64,000 bases of DNA, taken from assembly GCF_022631235.3 (NCBI RefSeq), contig NZ_CP093310.2, positions 1,240,001 to 1,304,000 on the forward strand, written 5' to 3'. Source of the stretch: Psychrobacter raelei (GTDB lineage: Bacteria; Pseudomonadota; Gammaproteobacteria; Pseudomonadales; Moraxellaceae). The notes beneath the pieces were generated by a model, which worked only from the letters and a program-made list of their open reading frames with translations, was not told the DNA's origin and did no database searches. How positions within the stretch are numbered: position 1 is the first letter of the stretch; each line of letters begins with the position of its first letter. The translations under genes and the position numbers were made by a program. Of this stretch, positions 45,380-54,394 are shown piece by piece.

Positions 45380-46370
45380 CAGTGCGAGCAAATTTATTTT
45401 GATACGCTTTTGGGGTTAGGTGCGTGGCACGCTTAAACAAACGGCTAAATGAGGATAAATCATGATAGCCCACTTGATAGGCGAGTGACTTGATGCTCAC
45501 ATCGGCCGACTCTAATAGGCGTTTTGCCTGCTCAATACGTACCGCTTGAATATACTCTATCGGCCGCATAGACAGGCAGGATTGGAAGCGGCGGTTTAAG
45601 GTGCGCGGTGTGATATTGACCCGCTTGGCCAAGTCGCTGACTTGCAGCGGCTCGGCAAAATTTTGTTCGATATACGCTTGAATTTGGGTCACCACTGGGT
45701 CTGAGTGTGGCGTATGCAAGGTGACATTGGTGTAACTGTCCTGATGACCGGTTTTTTTGTCAATTACTTGAGTCTTGGCCACTTGCGCTGAGATTTCACG
45801 CCCACAATAGCGCTCTATTAACAATAGCGCTAAATCATAAAACGCACTGCCGCCTGCGGCGCAAAATATATTATCTGACTGAGTGACGAAGTGCTGTTGT
45901 TGCAGGTTCACATTGGGAAAATCTTGCTTAAATTTATTGGCATAGCCCCAGTGAGTAGTCGCCGCTCTTCCCTCCAATAGACCAGCTTTTGCCAATAAAA
46001 AGGCGCCACTACAGTTGCTGGCTATATCGGTACCAGTGTTGGCAAGGCGCTGCAGCTCAGTTAGCAGCTCAGTGCTGTGTGCCAATACCTTATCAATAGA
46101 GTCGCCAATAGTGGGAATAAGCAGCAAATCACAGTGTTCAATCTCTTTGATATCACAGTGCGCTTGGATAATTAAACGATTGCTACAGCGAATATCGGCC
46201 TTTTGTAAACTGGCAATCTGTACGTTAAATTTAGGCTGTATGTCTTGATCCAAAAAACGCTGCCAACTGACACCGGTAAAAGAGAACAAATCTAGAGCAC
46301 CCGTCAGGGCGCTGCCCAGCACCCCATCAAATCCTACGATAACGACTTTAAATGGTGCCCTGTCACTCAT
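45372..46370 (-). CDS. GlxA-type AraC-family transcriptional regulator
   Basis: A 332-residue regulator with an N-terminal DJ-1/PfpI-like domain (about 8-180: VVIVGFDGVLGSALTGALDLF, with the nucleophile-elbow cysteine in ASNCSGAFLLAKAGLLEGRAATTHW). The C-terminal AraC domain has two helix-turn-helices: LQVSDLAKRVNITPRTLNRRF and SIKSLAYQVGYHDLSSFSRLF. The elbow Cys suggests ligand sensing, but enzyme activity is not usual in this class. It is divergent from the acyl-CoA dehydrogenase operon, with 157 bp between the starts, so it likely controls that operon. The inducer is unknown. Confidence 0.88.
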   Translation of the reverse strand: MSDRAPFKVVIVGFDGVLGSALTGALDLFSFTGVSWQRFLDQDIQPKFNVQIASLQKADIRCSNRLIIQAHCDIKEIEHCDLLLIPTIGDSIDKVLAHSTELLTELQRLANTGTDIASNCSGAFLLAKAGLLEGRAATTHWGYANKFKQDFPNVNLQQQHFVTQSDNIFCAAGGSAFYDLALLLIERYCGREISAQVAKTQVIDKKTGHQDSYTNVTLHTPHSDPVVTQIQAYIEQNFAEPLQVSDLAKRVNITPRTLNRRFQSCLSMRPIEYIQAVRIEQAKRLLESADVSIKSLAYQVGYHDLSSFSRLFKRATHLTPKAYQNKFARTVS

Positions 46371-46527
46371 GAAGACTCCTTAGTTTGCGGCGTAATACGG
46401 TAATCAATTGGGCAGGTTAACCCTAATAGATGTCAGTTACCACCTTAATTATGTCATAAATGACAATGTGGTAAGGCATAAAAATGAACTAATATTGAAC
46501 CACTGATGATTGTTAAGAGAGAACAGC

Positions 46528-48333
46528 ATGGACGCACAGAGCTTAATTAATGAGTTTGAGTTACCCTTTCAGCTTTACGATGTACTAAATACCGAGCAAT
46601 TATGTCAGCACCCTAAATTCGCTGAACATTCACGTGATACCTTCGATGCCACCATCGATACCGCCAAAAAAATAGCCACCGATCTCTTCTTACCGCATAA
46701 CACAGTCGCTGATAAAAACGAGCCACAGTTCGATGGCAAAAAGGTAACGATGCTCAATGACGTAAAAGTAGCCTTTGATGCTTATCGCCATTCTGGCTTT
46801 ATCGCCGGCCGCTATGATTTTGATCAAGGCGGTATGCAGTTACCTGAGACGGTGATGACGGCGGTGGCCGGTTACTTTATGGCAGCCAATCCATCGACCA
46901 CTGCTTATCCATTTTTGACCACTGCAGCGATTAATGTGTTGATGCACTTTGCCAATGATGAGGTAAAACAAGCCTTTGTACCACGCATGCTCAGCGGTGA
47001 TTTTACCGGTACTATGGCTTTGACTGAACCGCATGCCGGATCTTCTCTTGCCGATATCAGAACCACCGCCACACCCCATTATGACGGCACTTATCGTATC
47101 CGTGGTAGCAAGATTTATATCTCAGGCGGAGATCATGAGTTAGCTGAAAACATTGTGCATTTGGTGTTGGCCAAAGTGCCAGGCGGTCCTGCTGGCGTGA
47201 AGGGCATATCGCTATTTGCGGTACCAAAATACCGCTTGGATGCTAATGGCAAACCTGCTGAGCGTAACGATGTACATTTGGCCGGTCTAATTCATAAGCT
47301 GGGCTACCGCGGCACCACGTCAACGGCGCTTAGCTTTGGCGATGCCAATGACTGTGTTGGCTATCTGATTGGCGAGGTGCATTTTGGCCTACGCTATATG
47401 TTTAAGATGATGAATGAGGCACGCATTGCAGTAGGCTTTGGCGCAGCTATGATTGGCTATCGTGGCTATCAGTATTCGCTGGCCTATGCCAAAGACCGTT
47501 TGCAAGGACGAGTGGCCCCACATCTTAAGCCTGATGATCCTGCGGCGGCCATCATCGAGCATGGCGATGTCAAGCGTATGCTATTGGCACAAAAGGCCTA
47601 TAGCGAAGGCGGCATGGCTTTGTGTCTGTATGGCTCAAATCTCATTGATCGTATCAATACCTGCGATGATGACACACAAAAACAAGCCTTGTCTGAACTG
47701 CTGGATTTATTAACCCCTGTCTTAAAAGCTTGGCCTTCAGAATATGGCCCCAAAGCCAATGATTTAGGTATTCAGGTATTGGGCGGCGCAGGCTACACCC
47801 GAGAGTATCAAGCAGAGCAGTTTTGGCGTGATAATCGTTTAAACCCCATTCACGAGGGCACCAATGGCATACAAGCCTTGGACTTAACTTTCCGCAAATT
47901 ATGGCAAAATCAAGGGCTTGGATTACAGGTATTGCAGCAAGAAATCGCTCGAGACTTGATTGCCATTTCGACGTCGCAAACCGCGAAGCTTGCTAACAAA
48001 TTGCAGATCTATATCGAACAGCTACAGCCGCTGCTACAGCATGTGGGTCAAACCCTAAGCACACCAAAAGCTGCCACCTTGAGTGCCAATGCACAAGCTT
48101 TAATGACGGTATTTGCCACTATTGTTATGAGTTGGATTTGGATTCGCCAAGCCAGCAAGGCCGAGCAGCAATTAGCACTCACTGAAGATGGCGCTAAGCA
48201 AAACTTTTATCGTGGCAAAATTCAAGCAGCAAAATACTTCATCGATTGGGAGCTGCCGCTCATCCAGCGTGATATTGAGCTGCTGACCACGGACAATGCG
48301 GTGTGCCACAGCATGCAGCCTGAGTGGTTCTAA
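46528..48333 (+). CDS. Acyl-CoA dehydrogenase, DmdC-like long form
   Basis: FAD enzyme that introduces a 2,3-double bond into an acyl-CoA. At 601 residues it is of the long form with a C-terminal extension, like DmdC (3-methylmercaptopropionyl-CoA dehydrogenase) and related enzymes. Motifs are GTMALTEPHAGSSLADIRTTA (FAD/substrate), GISLFAVPKYR, MMNEARIAVGFGAAMIGYRGY and the late VLGGAGYTREYQAEQFWRDNRLNPIHEGTNGIQALDL, where IHEGTNGIQ holds the catalytic-base segment. ATG 46528 has AAGAGAG ahead; an in-frame TTG at 46510 is rejected. Substrate unknown. Two SDR genes follow, consistent with stepwise beta-oxidation. Confidence 0.9.
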   Translation: MDAQSLINEFELPFQLYDVLNTEQLCQHPKFAEHSRDTFDATIDTAKKIATDLFLPHNTVADKNEPQFDGKKVTMLNDVKVAFDAYRHSGFIAGRYDFDQGGMQLPETVMTAVAGYFMAANPSTTAYPFLTTAAINVLMHFANDEVKQAFVPRMLSGDFTGTMALTEPHAGSSLADIRTTATPHYDGTYRIRGSKIYISGGDHELAENIVHLVLAKVPGGPAGVKGISLFAVPKYRLDANGKPAERNDVHLAGLIHKLGYRGTTSTALSFGDANDCVGYLIGEVHFGLRYMFKMMNEARIAVGFGAAMIGYRGYQYSLAYAKDRLQGRVAPHLKPDDPAAAIIEHGDVKRMLLAQKAYSEGGMALCLYGSNLIDRINTCDDDTQKQALSELLDLLTPVLKAWPSEYGPKANDLGIQVLGGAGYTREYQAEQFWRDNRLNPIHEGTNGIQALDLTFRKLWQNQGLGLQVLQQEIARDLIAISTSQTAKLANKLQIYIEQLQPLLQHVGQTLSTPKAATLSANAQALMTVFATIVMSWIWIRQASKAEQQLALTEDGAKQNFYRGKIQAAKYFIDWELPLIQRDIELLTTDNAVCHSMQPEWF

Positions 48334-48377
48334 CGGATCTAATTTAACATAAAAACCTAACTAAGCTGAGTATCAAA

Positions 48378-49160
48378 ATGGAATTTGAACCCAACAAAAC
48401 TGTCGCCAACGTCCTCAACAAACGCATCTTAATCACAGGCGGTGCTTCCGGTATTGGCGCGGCCAGTGCAAAGCTATTGGCCAGTCGCGGCGCTAAGATA
48501 ATCATTGCTGATTTGGCTGAAGACTTAGGCCATGCTTTAGCACAGCAAGCTTGGGCGTCAGATCACACGATAAGCTTTATGAAAGTAGATGTCACTCAAG
48601 CTGCTGAGGTTAACGCATTATTTGCTTATGCCGTAGAGCAGCTGGGAGGCCTTGATGTGGTGATCAATAATGCTGGGGTCGATCATCCGCCAGCGCCGCT
48701 ACACCAGTTAACGGAAGATGACTTTGATCGTTGTATGACGGTGAATGTCAAAGGGGTTTGGCACTGTATGCGCGCGGCCATTGCTTGCTTGAGTCCTCAT
48801 GGCGGTGGTCACGTTATTAATGTGGCCTCTATTGCTGGTCTACGCTCAGCCCCCATGCTGTCAGCTTATAGCGCCTCAAAGCATGCAGTGATTGGACTGA
48901 CTAAGTCTGCTGCTATTGAGTATGCCCGTGCCAATATAAGGTTTAATGCCGTCTGCCCAAGCTTTATTGATACCCCTATGGTGCGCAACAGCATGCTTAA
49001 TATGAATGAAAAGCAGCAGCACGCTTTACTCAACGCCAGTCCGATGCGCCGACTGGGCAAAGTTGAAGAAGTTGCCAGTGCGATTGCTTGGCTGGCCAGT
49101 GATGAAAGCAGCTTTATGAATGGTCACAGCTTAACTTTAGATGGGGGTATGTTGGCATAA
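48378..49160 (+). CDS. Short-chain dehydrogenase/reductase
   Basis: Classical SDR of 260 residues, NAD(P)-dependent. The cofactor loop is TGGASGIG near residue 21. It has NNAG in VVINNAGVDHP, the catalytic Ser in NVASIAG, and Tyr/Lys in YSASKHAVIGL. The C-terminus ends SLTLDGGMLA. An Asp after strand 2 (IIIADLAEDLG) favours NAD over NADP. Gene spacing of 44 bp to the dehydrogenase and 53 bp to the next SDR implies one operon, so a hydroxyacyl-CoA or alcohol dehydrogenase step is likely. Confidence 0.9.
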   Translation: MEFEPNKTVANVLNKRILITGGASGIGAASAKLLASRGAKIIIADLAEDLGHALAQQAWASDHTISFMKVDVTQAAEVNALFAYAVEQLGGLDVVINNAGVDHPPAPLHQLTEDDFDRCMTVNVKGVWHCMRAAIACLSPHGGGHVINVASIAGLRSAPMLSAYSASKHAVIGLTKSAAIEYARANIRFNAVCPSFIDTPMVRNSMLNMNEKQQHALLNASPMRRLGKVEEVASAIAWLASDESSFMNGHSLTLDGGMLA

Positions 49161-49213
49161 TAAAGCCGCATCTTGCCTGTGACCTGTATTTATCTACTAA
49201 AAAGGAATTTTTT

Positions 49214-49975
49214 ATGAAAGACTTATTTGATTTAACTGGAAAAGTAGCACTGGTCACCGGAGCCAGCCGCGGGATAGGAGAGGCCATTGCTCGCTTATTG
49301 GCAAATTATGGTGCCGAGGTAATTGTATCGAGCCGTAAGCTTGAAGCCTGCCAAGCAGTCGCGGATAGTATCGTTAAGGACGGCGGCAAGGCCAGCGCTT
49401 ATGCGTGTCATGTGGGAGATATGTCTCAGATTGATGCGATATTTGAGTATATTAGAGACACGTTTGGTCGCATAGATATTTTGGTCAACAATGCTGCAGC
49501 CAATCCTTATTATGGTCATATTCTAGATACTGACTTGTTGGCCTTTAATAAAACCTTAGAGGTAAATATCCAAGGCTACTTCTTTATGTCGACGGCAGCT
49601 GGCAAGATGATGCGCGAGCAAGGGAGCGGGGTAATCTTAAATACCGCTTCAGTAAACGGCGTTACTCCAGGGGATAAACAAGGCATTTACTCTATTACCA
49701 AAGCGGCGGTCATAAGCATGACCAAAGCCTTTGCTAAAGAATGTGGGCCGCTCAATATTCGAGTGAATGCTTTGCTGCCAGGCTTGACTGATACCAAGTT
49801 TGCCTCAGCACTGACCAGCAATGATAAGGTGCTTAATATGGCGCTGGCTATGATTCCGCTTAAGCGTGTGGCACAGCCAGAGGAAATGGCTGGCACGGTG
49901 CTATATTTGGTCTCTGATGCGTCAAGTTATACCACAGGCGCTTGTATCAATGTCGATGGTGGACTGCTCGCTTAA
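49214..49975 (+). CDS. Short-chain dehydrogenase/reductase
   Basis: A second classical SDR of 253 residues. The glycine loop is TGASRGIGEAIA. The usual NNAG is NNAAANP here, seen in several oxidoreductase subgroups. The catalytic Ser sits in LNTASVNG, Tyr/Lys in YSITKAAVISM, and the end is INVDGGLLA. A Ser-Arg pair after strand 2 (IVSSRKLEA) suggests NADP use, unlike its neighbour. AAAGGAATT precedes the ATG. Last gene of the operon; a strong terminator follows. Confidence 0.9.
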   Translation: MKDLFDLTGKVALVTGASRGIGEAIARLLANYGAEVIVSSRKLEACQAVADSIVKDGGKASAYACHVGDMSQIDAIFEYIRDTFGRIDILVNNAAANPYYGHILDTDLLAFNKTLEVNIQGYFFMSTAAGKMMREQGSGVILNTASVNGVTPGDKQGIYSITKAAVISMTKAFAKECGPLNIRVNALLPGLTDTKFASALTSNDKVLNMALAMIPLKRVAQPEEMAGTVLYLVSDASSYTTGACINVDGGLLA

Positions 49976-50000
49976 GCCTATTTAAGGCCCCGCTGTTTGT

Positions 50001-50033
50001 AACCCTCATGAGATGCCCATGAGGGTTTTTTTA
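50001..50033 (+). terminator. Terminator of the acyl-CoA dehydrogenase operon
   Basis: AACCCTCATG pairs perfectly with CATGAGGGTT around AGATGCC, followed by seven T. It lies 25 bp after the second SDR gene. Confidence 0.9.
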
Positions 50034-50182
50034 TTAAAAAGTCTAGTGTTTATTTTCGTGTTTACTTAAATGCACAGTCTCACAACATTTTATCATTAAA
50101 TAAAATGTGGATTTTCATTAGGATAGATAAGAGCTCAGTTTAACCAAGACTTTCCCAAACTTACTTGCCAGCGGACGCCAGC

Positions 50183-50944
50183 ATGACTACTTTATCGCTT
50201 ACGATTAATAATAATCTCTATCACTTCGAGGACCTTGACCCTCGCACCACCTTACTTGACTTATGTCGTCATCACCTACAAATCACCGGACCCAAAAAAG
50301 GCTGTGACCACGGGCAGTGCGGGGCTTGCACCATACTCATTAATGGTCAGCGCATTAACAGCTGCTTAACCTTAGCGGTGATGCACGAGGGCGATGAGAT
50401 TACCACCATTGAAGGTATTGGTCTGCCAGAGACGCTCTCTGATTTGCAGCAAGCTTTTAAAGAGCATGATGCCTTTCAGTGTGGCTATTGTACGCCCGGT
50501 CAAATTTGCTCGGCCACAGCGCTGATTGAGGAAGTCAAACAAAACTGGCCAAGCTATGTCACTGAAGATCTAAAAAATCCGGATGGCGCTTTAATCCAAG
50601 AAGTTGCAGAGCGTATGAGTGGTAATATTTGTCGCTGCTCAGCGTATCCTAATATCATTAATGCCATCTCTGAGGTATTACAAAAGGAGTTACAAAAACA
50701 GGTCAATCAGAGCAAATCAGTGGCGCATCCATCGAGCTTAGATAACCTAGATAACTTACATAACTTAGATAGCTCATTAGACAGTTCAGGCAACCCAAGC
50801 AATAAGCCGGCAGTCTTGGCAGCAGTGAGCGGTATATGGTCGCCACCGCCAAGCCAGTCTCAAGTCCATAAAGACCAAGCCCATAAAGACAATGCCAATA
50901 AAAGCACCAACAATCAGTCGCAAGCTGTAGGAGACAACTCATGA
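50183..50944 (+). CDS. paoA: Molybdenum hydroxylase 2Fe-2S subunit (PaoA-like)
   Basis: Iron-sulfur subunit of a xanthine-oxidase-family aldehyde oxidoreductase. The plant-type ferredoxin cluster ligands are in GCDHGQCGACTILINGQ with a later NSC, and the second cluster's in FQCGYCTPGQICS and GNICRCSAYPN. Unlike E. coli PaoA, which has a Tat signal, this one starts MTTLSLTINNNLYHFED, and an in-frame stop lies upstream, so no signal can be present. Residues 180-254 form an unusual low-complexity tail (LDNLDNLHNLDSSLDSS, then KDQAHKDNANKSTNNQ). The stop overlaps the next start as ATGA. I reject the TTG at 50165 as start. Confidence 0.9.
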   Translation: MTTLSLTINNNLYHFEDLDPRTTLLDLCRHHLQITGPKKGCDHGQCGACTILINGQRINSCLTLAVMHEGDEITTIEGIGLPETLSDLQQAFKEHDAFQCGYCTPGQICSATALIEEVKQNWPSYVTEDLKNPDGALIQEVAERMSGNICRCSAYPNIINAISEVLQKELQKQVNQSKSVAHPSSLDNLDNLHNLDSSLDSSGNPSNKPAVLAAVSGIWSPPPSQSQVHKDQAHKDNANKSTNNQSQAVGDNS

Positions 50945-51933
50945 AACGTTTTGACTATGTCCGTGCCAGTGAGTTGACGCCTGCCTGCAAAGCGGCCAGT
51001 GTCGAGGGGGCAGCCTTTATCGGCGGTGGTACCAATTTGCTGGATTTAATGAAGTTTGAAATTGAAACCCCGATTAAGCTGGTGGACATCACTCAGCTTG
51101 AATTAAAGCAAGTAGAGCCGACCGTAGCGGGCGGATTACGCATCGGTGCGCTGGTGACCAATAGTGATTTGGCAGCGCATCCCAGCGTTATTGAAAATTA
51201 TCCAGTGCTGTCACGGGCAATATTGGCCGGTGCAACGGGGCAATTACGTAATAAAGCAACCACAGGGGGTAACTTCTTACAGCGTACCCGCTGCTATTAC
51301 TTCTATCAGCCTGATAGTCCGTGTAATAAGCGCAATCCAGGCAGTGGTTGCCCTTCCATTAACGGGGAGAATCGCTCCCTTGCTATCTTGGGTACCAGTG
51401 AGCACTGTATCGCCCAGCACCCCTCTGACATGGCGGTCGCAATGAGGCTGCTTGATGCAACTTTAGAAACCCAAAAGGCCGATGGCAGCACACGTCAGAT
51501 AGCGATTAAAGATTTTTATCAGTTGCCCAAAGACACGCCGCATATTGAAACCGTGCTAGAGGCAGGAGAGATGATTACTCATATTATTCTACCGCCGCAG
51601 ACAGCAGGGATGCACACCTACGATAAGATACGTGATAGAGCCTCGTATGCCTTTGCTTTGGTATCCTGCGCGGCTGTTATTGATGCTGATGAGACAGGCA
51701 CTTTGACTACCGTACGTTTGGCCTTTGGTGGTATTGGTACTCAGCCTTGGCGTAATGAGGCGGTTGAGGATGCCTTAGTCGGTACTAAGGGCGGTATCCC
51801 AGACATTGTTCATGCGGCGAATATCTTATTAGAGCAGGCTCAAGGATGGGGGCAAAATGATTTTAAGATCACTTTGACTCGCCGCTTATTAAAACAAATC
51901 ATTCAGCGCGCGCTTGCCGCTAAGGACGCATAA
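50941..51933 (+). CDS. paoB: Molybdenum hydroxylase FAD subunit (PaoB-like)
   Basis: FAD-binding medium subunit of 330 residues. It opens MKRFDYVRASELTPACKAAS; the flavin loop is AAFIGGGTNLLDLMKF. PaoB-type features follow: ATGQLRNKATTGGNFLQRTRCYYF, and CNKRNPGSGCPSINGENRSLAILG, whose cysteines resemble the extra [4Fe-4S] site of E. coli PaoB. The C-terminal CODH-type domain (ASYAFALVSCAAVI) is normal. It overlaps paoA by 4 bp and leads into paoC after 2 bp, a tightly coupled operon. Confidence 0.92.
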   Translation: MKRFDYVRASELTPACKAASVEGAAFIGGGTNLLDLMKFEIETPIKLVDITQLELKQVEPTVAGGLRIGALVTNSDLAAHPSVIENYPVLSRAILAGATGQLRNKATTGGNFLQRTRCYYFYQPDSPCNKRNPGSGCPSINGENRSLAILGTSEHCIAQHPSDMAVAMRLLDATLETQKADGSTRQIAIKDFYQLPKDTPHIETVLEAGEMITHIILPPQTAGMHTYDKIRDRASYAFALVSCAAVIDADETGTLTTVRLAFGGIGTQPWRNEAVEDALVGTKGGIPDIVHAANILLEQAQGWGQNDFKITLTRRLLKQIIQRALAAKDA

Positions 51934-51935
51934 TC

Positions 51936-54377
51936 ATGGCTTTATTTAATTCAAACGCGACCAAAAAGATGGTAATGAATGAGCCGGTCGAGACGTTATT
52001 TGATAAAACCTCAAGCCAACTGGTCGGTAAGTCTGTCACTCGGGTGGATGGTGCCTTAAAGGTAAGCGGGCAGGCAACATATGCTGCTGAATACCACCGT
52101 GACGGTCAAGTCTATGGGGTCTTAGTAGGGGCGACCATTGCCAAAGGTAAAGTAAAAAAGATTGATACAGAGTCCGTCACTGATATTCCTGGTGTGATTA
52201 AAGTGGTGACAGATGCTCAGCATTTTTTGCGCAATTCGCAGCAGGGCGGTGAGTTAGAGGCACCAACACAAGGTGCAGTAGAGATTGCTTATCATGGTCA
52301 GCCCATTGCTGTCGTGGTTGGTGAGACCTTTGAGGCGGCGACGGAGGGGGCTAAAGCACTGCTGGTTCATTATGAAGATGAGACGGATAATGCGGCATTG
52401 GATTTTGATAAGGCTTTAGCAGACGCGCATGAAGTCGATGAAGATGCAGGCTCAGATAATAATGCCGAGCAGGGTAATCCTGAGCAAGGACTAAAGTCGG
52501 CTGCGGTGACATTAGATCGTACTTATACCACGCCCAGCCAAAGCAACTCGCCGATGGAGCCGCATTCTACCTTGGCTTATTGGGAGGAAGATAAGTTAAC
52601 CCTTTATGCCTCTAATCAGATGGTGGCCTTTAGTAAAAAACAAATCGCAGACGCTCTGGATTTAGATGATGATCAGGTGCATCTGATTTCACGCTTTGTG
52701 GGTGGCGGCTTTGGTAGCAAGCTTGGCATCTCCCCTGAGATTATTGCCGCTGCCGTAGCAGCCAAGCAAGTAGAGCGTCCTGTGCTTATTATGATGACCC
52801 GCCCGCAAGTGATGGAGGCGACGGTACGCCGCTCGAACACGCAGCAGCGTATTGCAATCGGCTGTGATGAAAACGGAATGATTGATACACTGATTCACGA
52901 TACGATTTCAAGTAACTTGCCCGGTGAAGGCTTCTTTGAGCCAGCCGGATTATCGACTCATTTTTTATATCGCGGTGAAAACCGCAGAGTCCATTACAAA
53001 AAGACAGACATGAACTGGACGCTAGCAGGCTCTATGCGCGCGCCAGGTGAGGCTGTGGGTCAGATTGCACTAGAGTGTGCGATGGATGAGCTGGCCTGTC
53101 AGCTTAATATAGATCCTATTGAGCTGCGTCGCCGTAATGAGCCCGAAAAAGACCCGTCACAAGACATTCCTTTTTCCACCCGTCAGTTGCTGGCGTGTAT
53201 GGAGCAAGGGGCTAAAGCCTTTGGTTGGGAGGACAAACACAGTCCCGAGCCGGCCAGTCGTCAACAAGGGGATTGGTGGATTGGCACAGGGATGGCAGTG
53301 GCTTCTCGAGGGAACAGCCTATTACCCGCCGAAGCACGGGCCACCTTACAGCTTGATCCGGCCAAGACATTTGGGGTCAAAGCAGTGATTGAGTCAGATA
53401 TGACCGATATTGGTACCGGCTCGTATACGGTATTCTCCCAAGTGGCCGCTGATTTGTTAGGACTGCCCATCGATCATATTGAGATGACATTGGGCGACAG
53501 TGCTTTGCCGGCCTCATCTGGCTCAGGTGGTAGCTTTGGGGCGGCCAGTGCAGGCAGTAGTATTTATTTAGCCTGTGCCAAGCTGCGGGAGCAAATCGCT
53601 GAAAAGGTCGGACTACATGCCGATACCATACAGCTTACGCAAGGTCAAGTACAACAGCAGGGTGAACATCAAGCAAGTTTACTACAGTCTGGCATTGAAA
53701 CCGGAAAAGCGGCTCTGCAAAGTGCAGCGGATGCGGTGCTTAAGTCCGTCGATACGGCGGCACAAAAAGCGGGTTTGGATAGCGATTTGGGCAGTGATAA
53801 AAACAATTCTGCTGACTATTTTAGCGATAGCAACAGCCATGCGTTGGCAGATATTATCGCAAGCTATGAGGATCAAAAACTTAGTGCCAAAGGACAGATT
53901 GCCCCAGGCAAAAATGGTAAAACACACCGTCAAGCCTGTTTTGGCGCTAACTTCGCTGAGGTAGCTGTACACCGCTATACCGGCGAGATTCGAGTGAAGA
54001 ATATGACCGGTGCCTTTACAGCCGGACGTATCTTAAACCACAAGCTGGCGACCTCACAGTGCTATGGGGGTATGGTGTTTGGCATTGGTTCGGCACTGAT
54101 GGAGGAGGTCATCCACGACAAGCATGATGGCCGCTTATGCAATCATGATTTGGCAGAATATCATCTGCCAGTCAATGCCGATGTGCCACAGCTTGAGGTT
54201 ATTTTAGTCGAAGAAGATGACCCATATACCAATCCAATGCACATCAAAGGCATAGGTGAGACGGCCATCTCTGGCGCAGCGGCGGCCATCGCTAATGCGG
54301 TCTATAACGCGGTTGGGGTACGTATTTATGACTTTCCGATTACGCTAGATAAGCTGATTGATCACTTACCTGACTAA
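51936..54377 (+). CDS. paoC: Molybdenum hydroxylase Mo-cofactor subunit (PaoC-like)
   Basis: Catalytic large subunit, binding the molybdopterin cofactor and oxidising an aldehyde or N-heterocycle. Motifs: VGKSVTRVDGALKVSGQATYAAEY at the start, RFVGGGFGSKLG, NSPMEPHSTLAYWE, SMRAPGEAVGQIALECAMDELA, and the C-terminal KGIGETAISGAAAAIANAV containing the catalytic Glu in GIGE. At 813 residues it exceeds E. coli PaoC (732). The excess is mainly a polar insert near residues 575-650 (TGKAALQSAADAVLKSVDT, then SDLGSDKNNSADYFSDSNSH). No signal peptide. Substrate unknown. Confidence 0.92.
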   Translation: MALFNSNATKKMVMNEPVETLFDKTSSQLVGKSVTRVDGALKVSGQATYAAEYHRDGQVYGVLVGATIAKGKVKKIDTESVTDIPGVIKVVTDAQHFLRNSQQGGELEAPTQGAVEIAYHGQPIAVVVGETFEAATEGAKALLVHYEDETDNAALDFDKALADAHEVDEDAGSDNNAEQGNPEQGLKSAAVTLDRTYTTPSQSNSPMEPHSTLAYWEEDKLTLYASNQMVAFSKKQIADALDLDDDQVHLISRFVGGGFGSKLGISPEIIAAAVAAKQVERPVLIMMTRPQVMEATVRRSNTQQRIAIGCDENGMIDTLIHDTISSNLPGEGFFEPAGLSTHFLYRGENRRVHYKKTDMNWTLAGSMRAPGEAVGQIALECAMDELACQLNIDPIELRRRNEPEKDPSQDIPFSTRQLLACMEQGAKAFGWEDKHSPEPASRQQGDWWIGTGMAVASRGNSLLPAEARATLQLDPAKTFGVKAVIESDMTDIGTGSYTVFSQVAADLLGLPIDHIEMTLGDSALPASSGSGGSFGAASAGSSIYLACAKLREQIAEKVGLHADTIQLTQGQVQQQGEHQASLLQSGIETGKAALQSAADAVLKSVDTAAQKAGLDSDLGSDKNNSADYFSDSNSHALADIIASYEDQKLSAKGQIAPGKNGKTHRQACFGANFAEVAVHRYTGEIRVKNMTGAFTAGRILNHKLATSQCYGGMVFGIGSALMEEVIHDKHDGRLCNHDLAEYHLPVNADVPQLEVILVEEDDPYTNPMHIKGIGETAISGAAAAIANAVYNAVGVRIYDFPITLDKLIDHLPD

Positions 54378-54394
54378 CAGCAAAAGGTACCCTT

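Noticed and set aside
53575..53972. Frames of 129 and 96 residues inside the paoC insert
   Set aside because: The paoC frame continues through with acceptable codon use; the alternatives are compositional shadows of the low-complexity insert.
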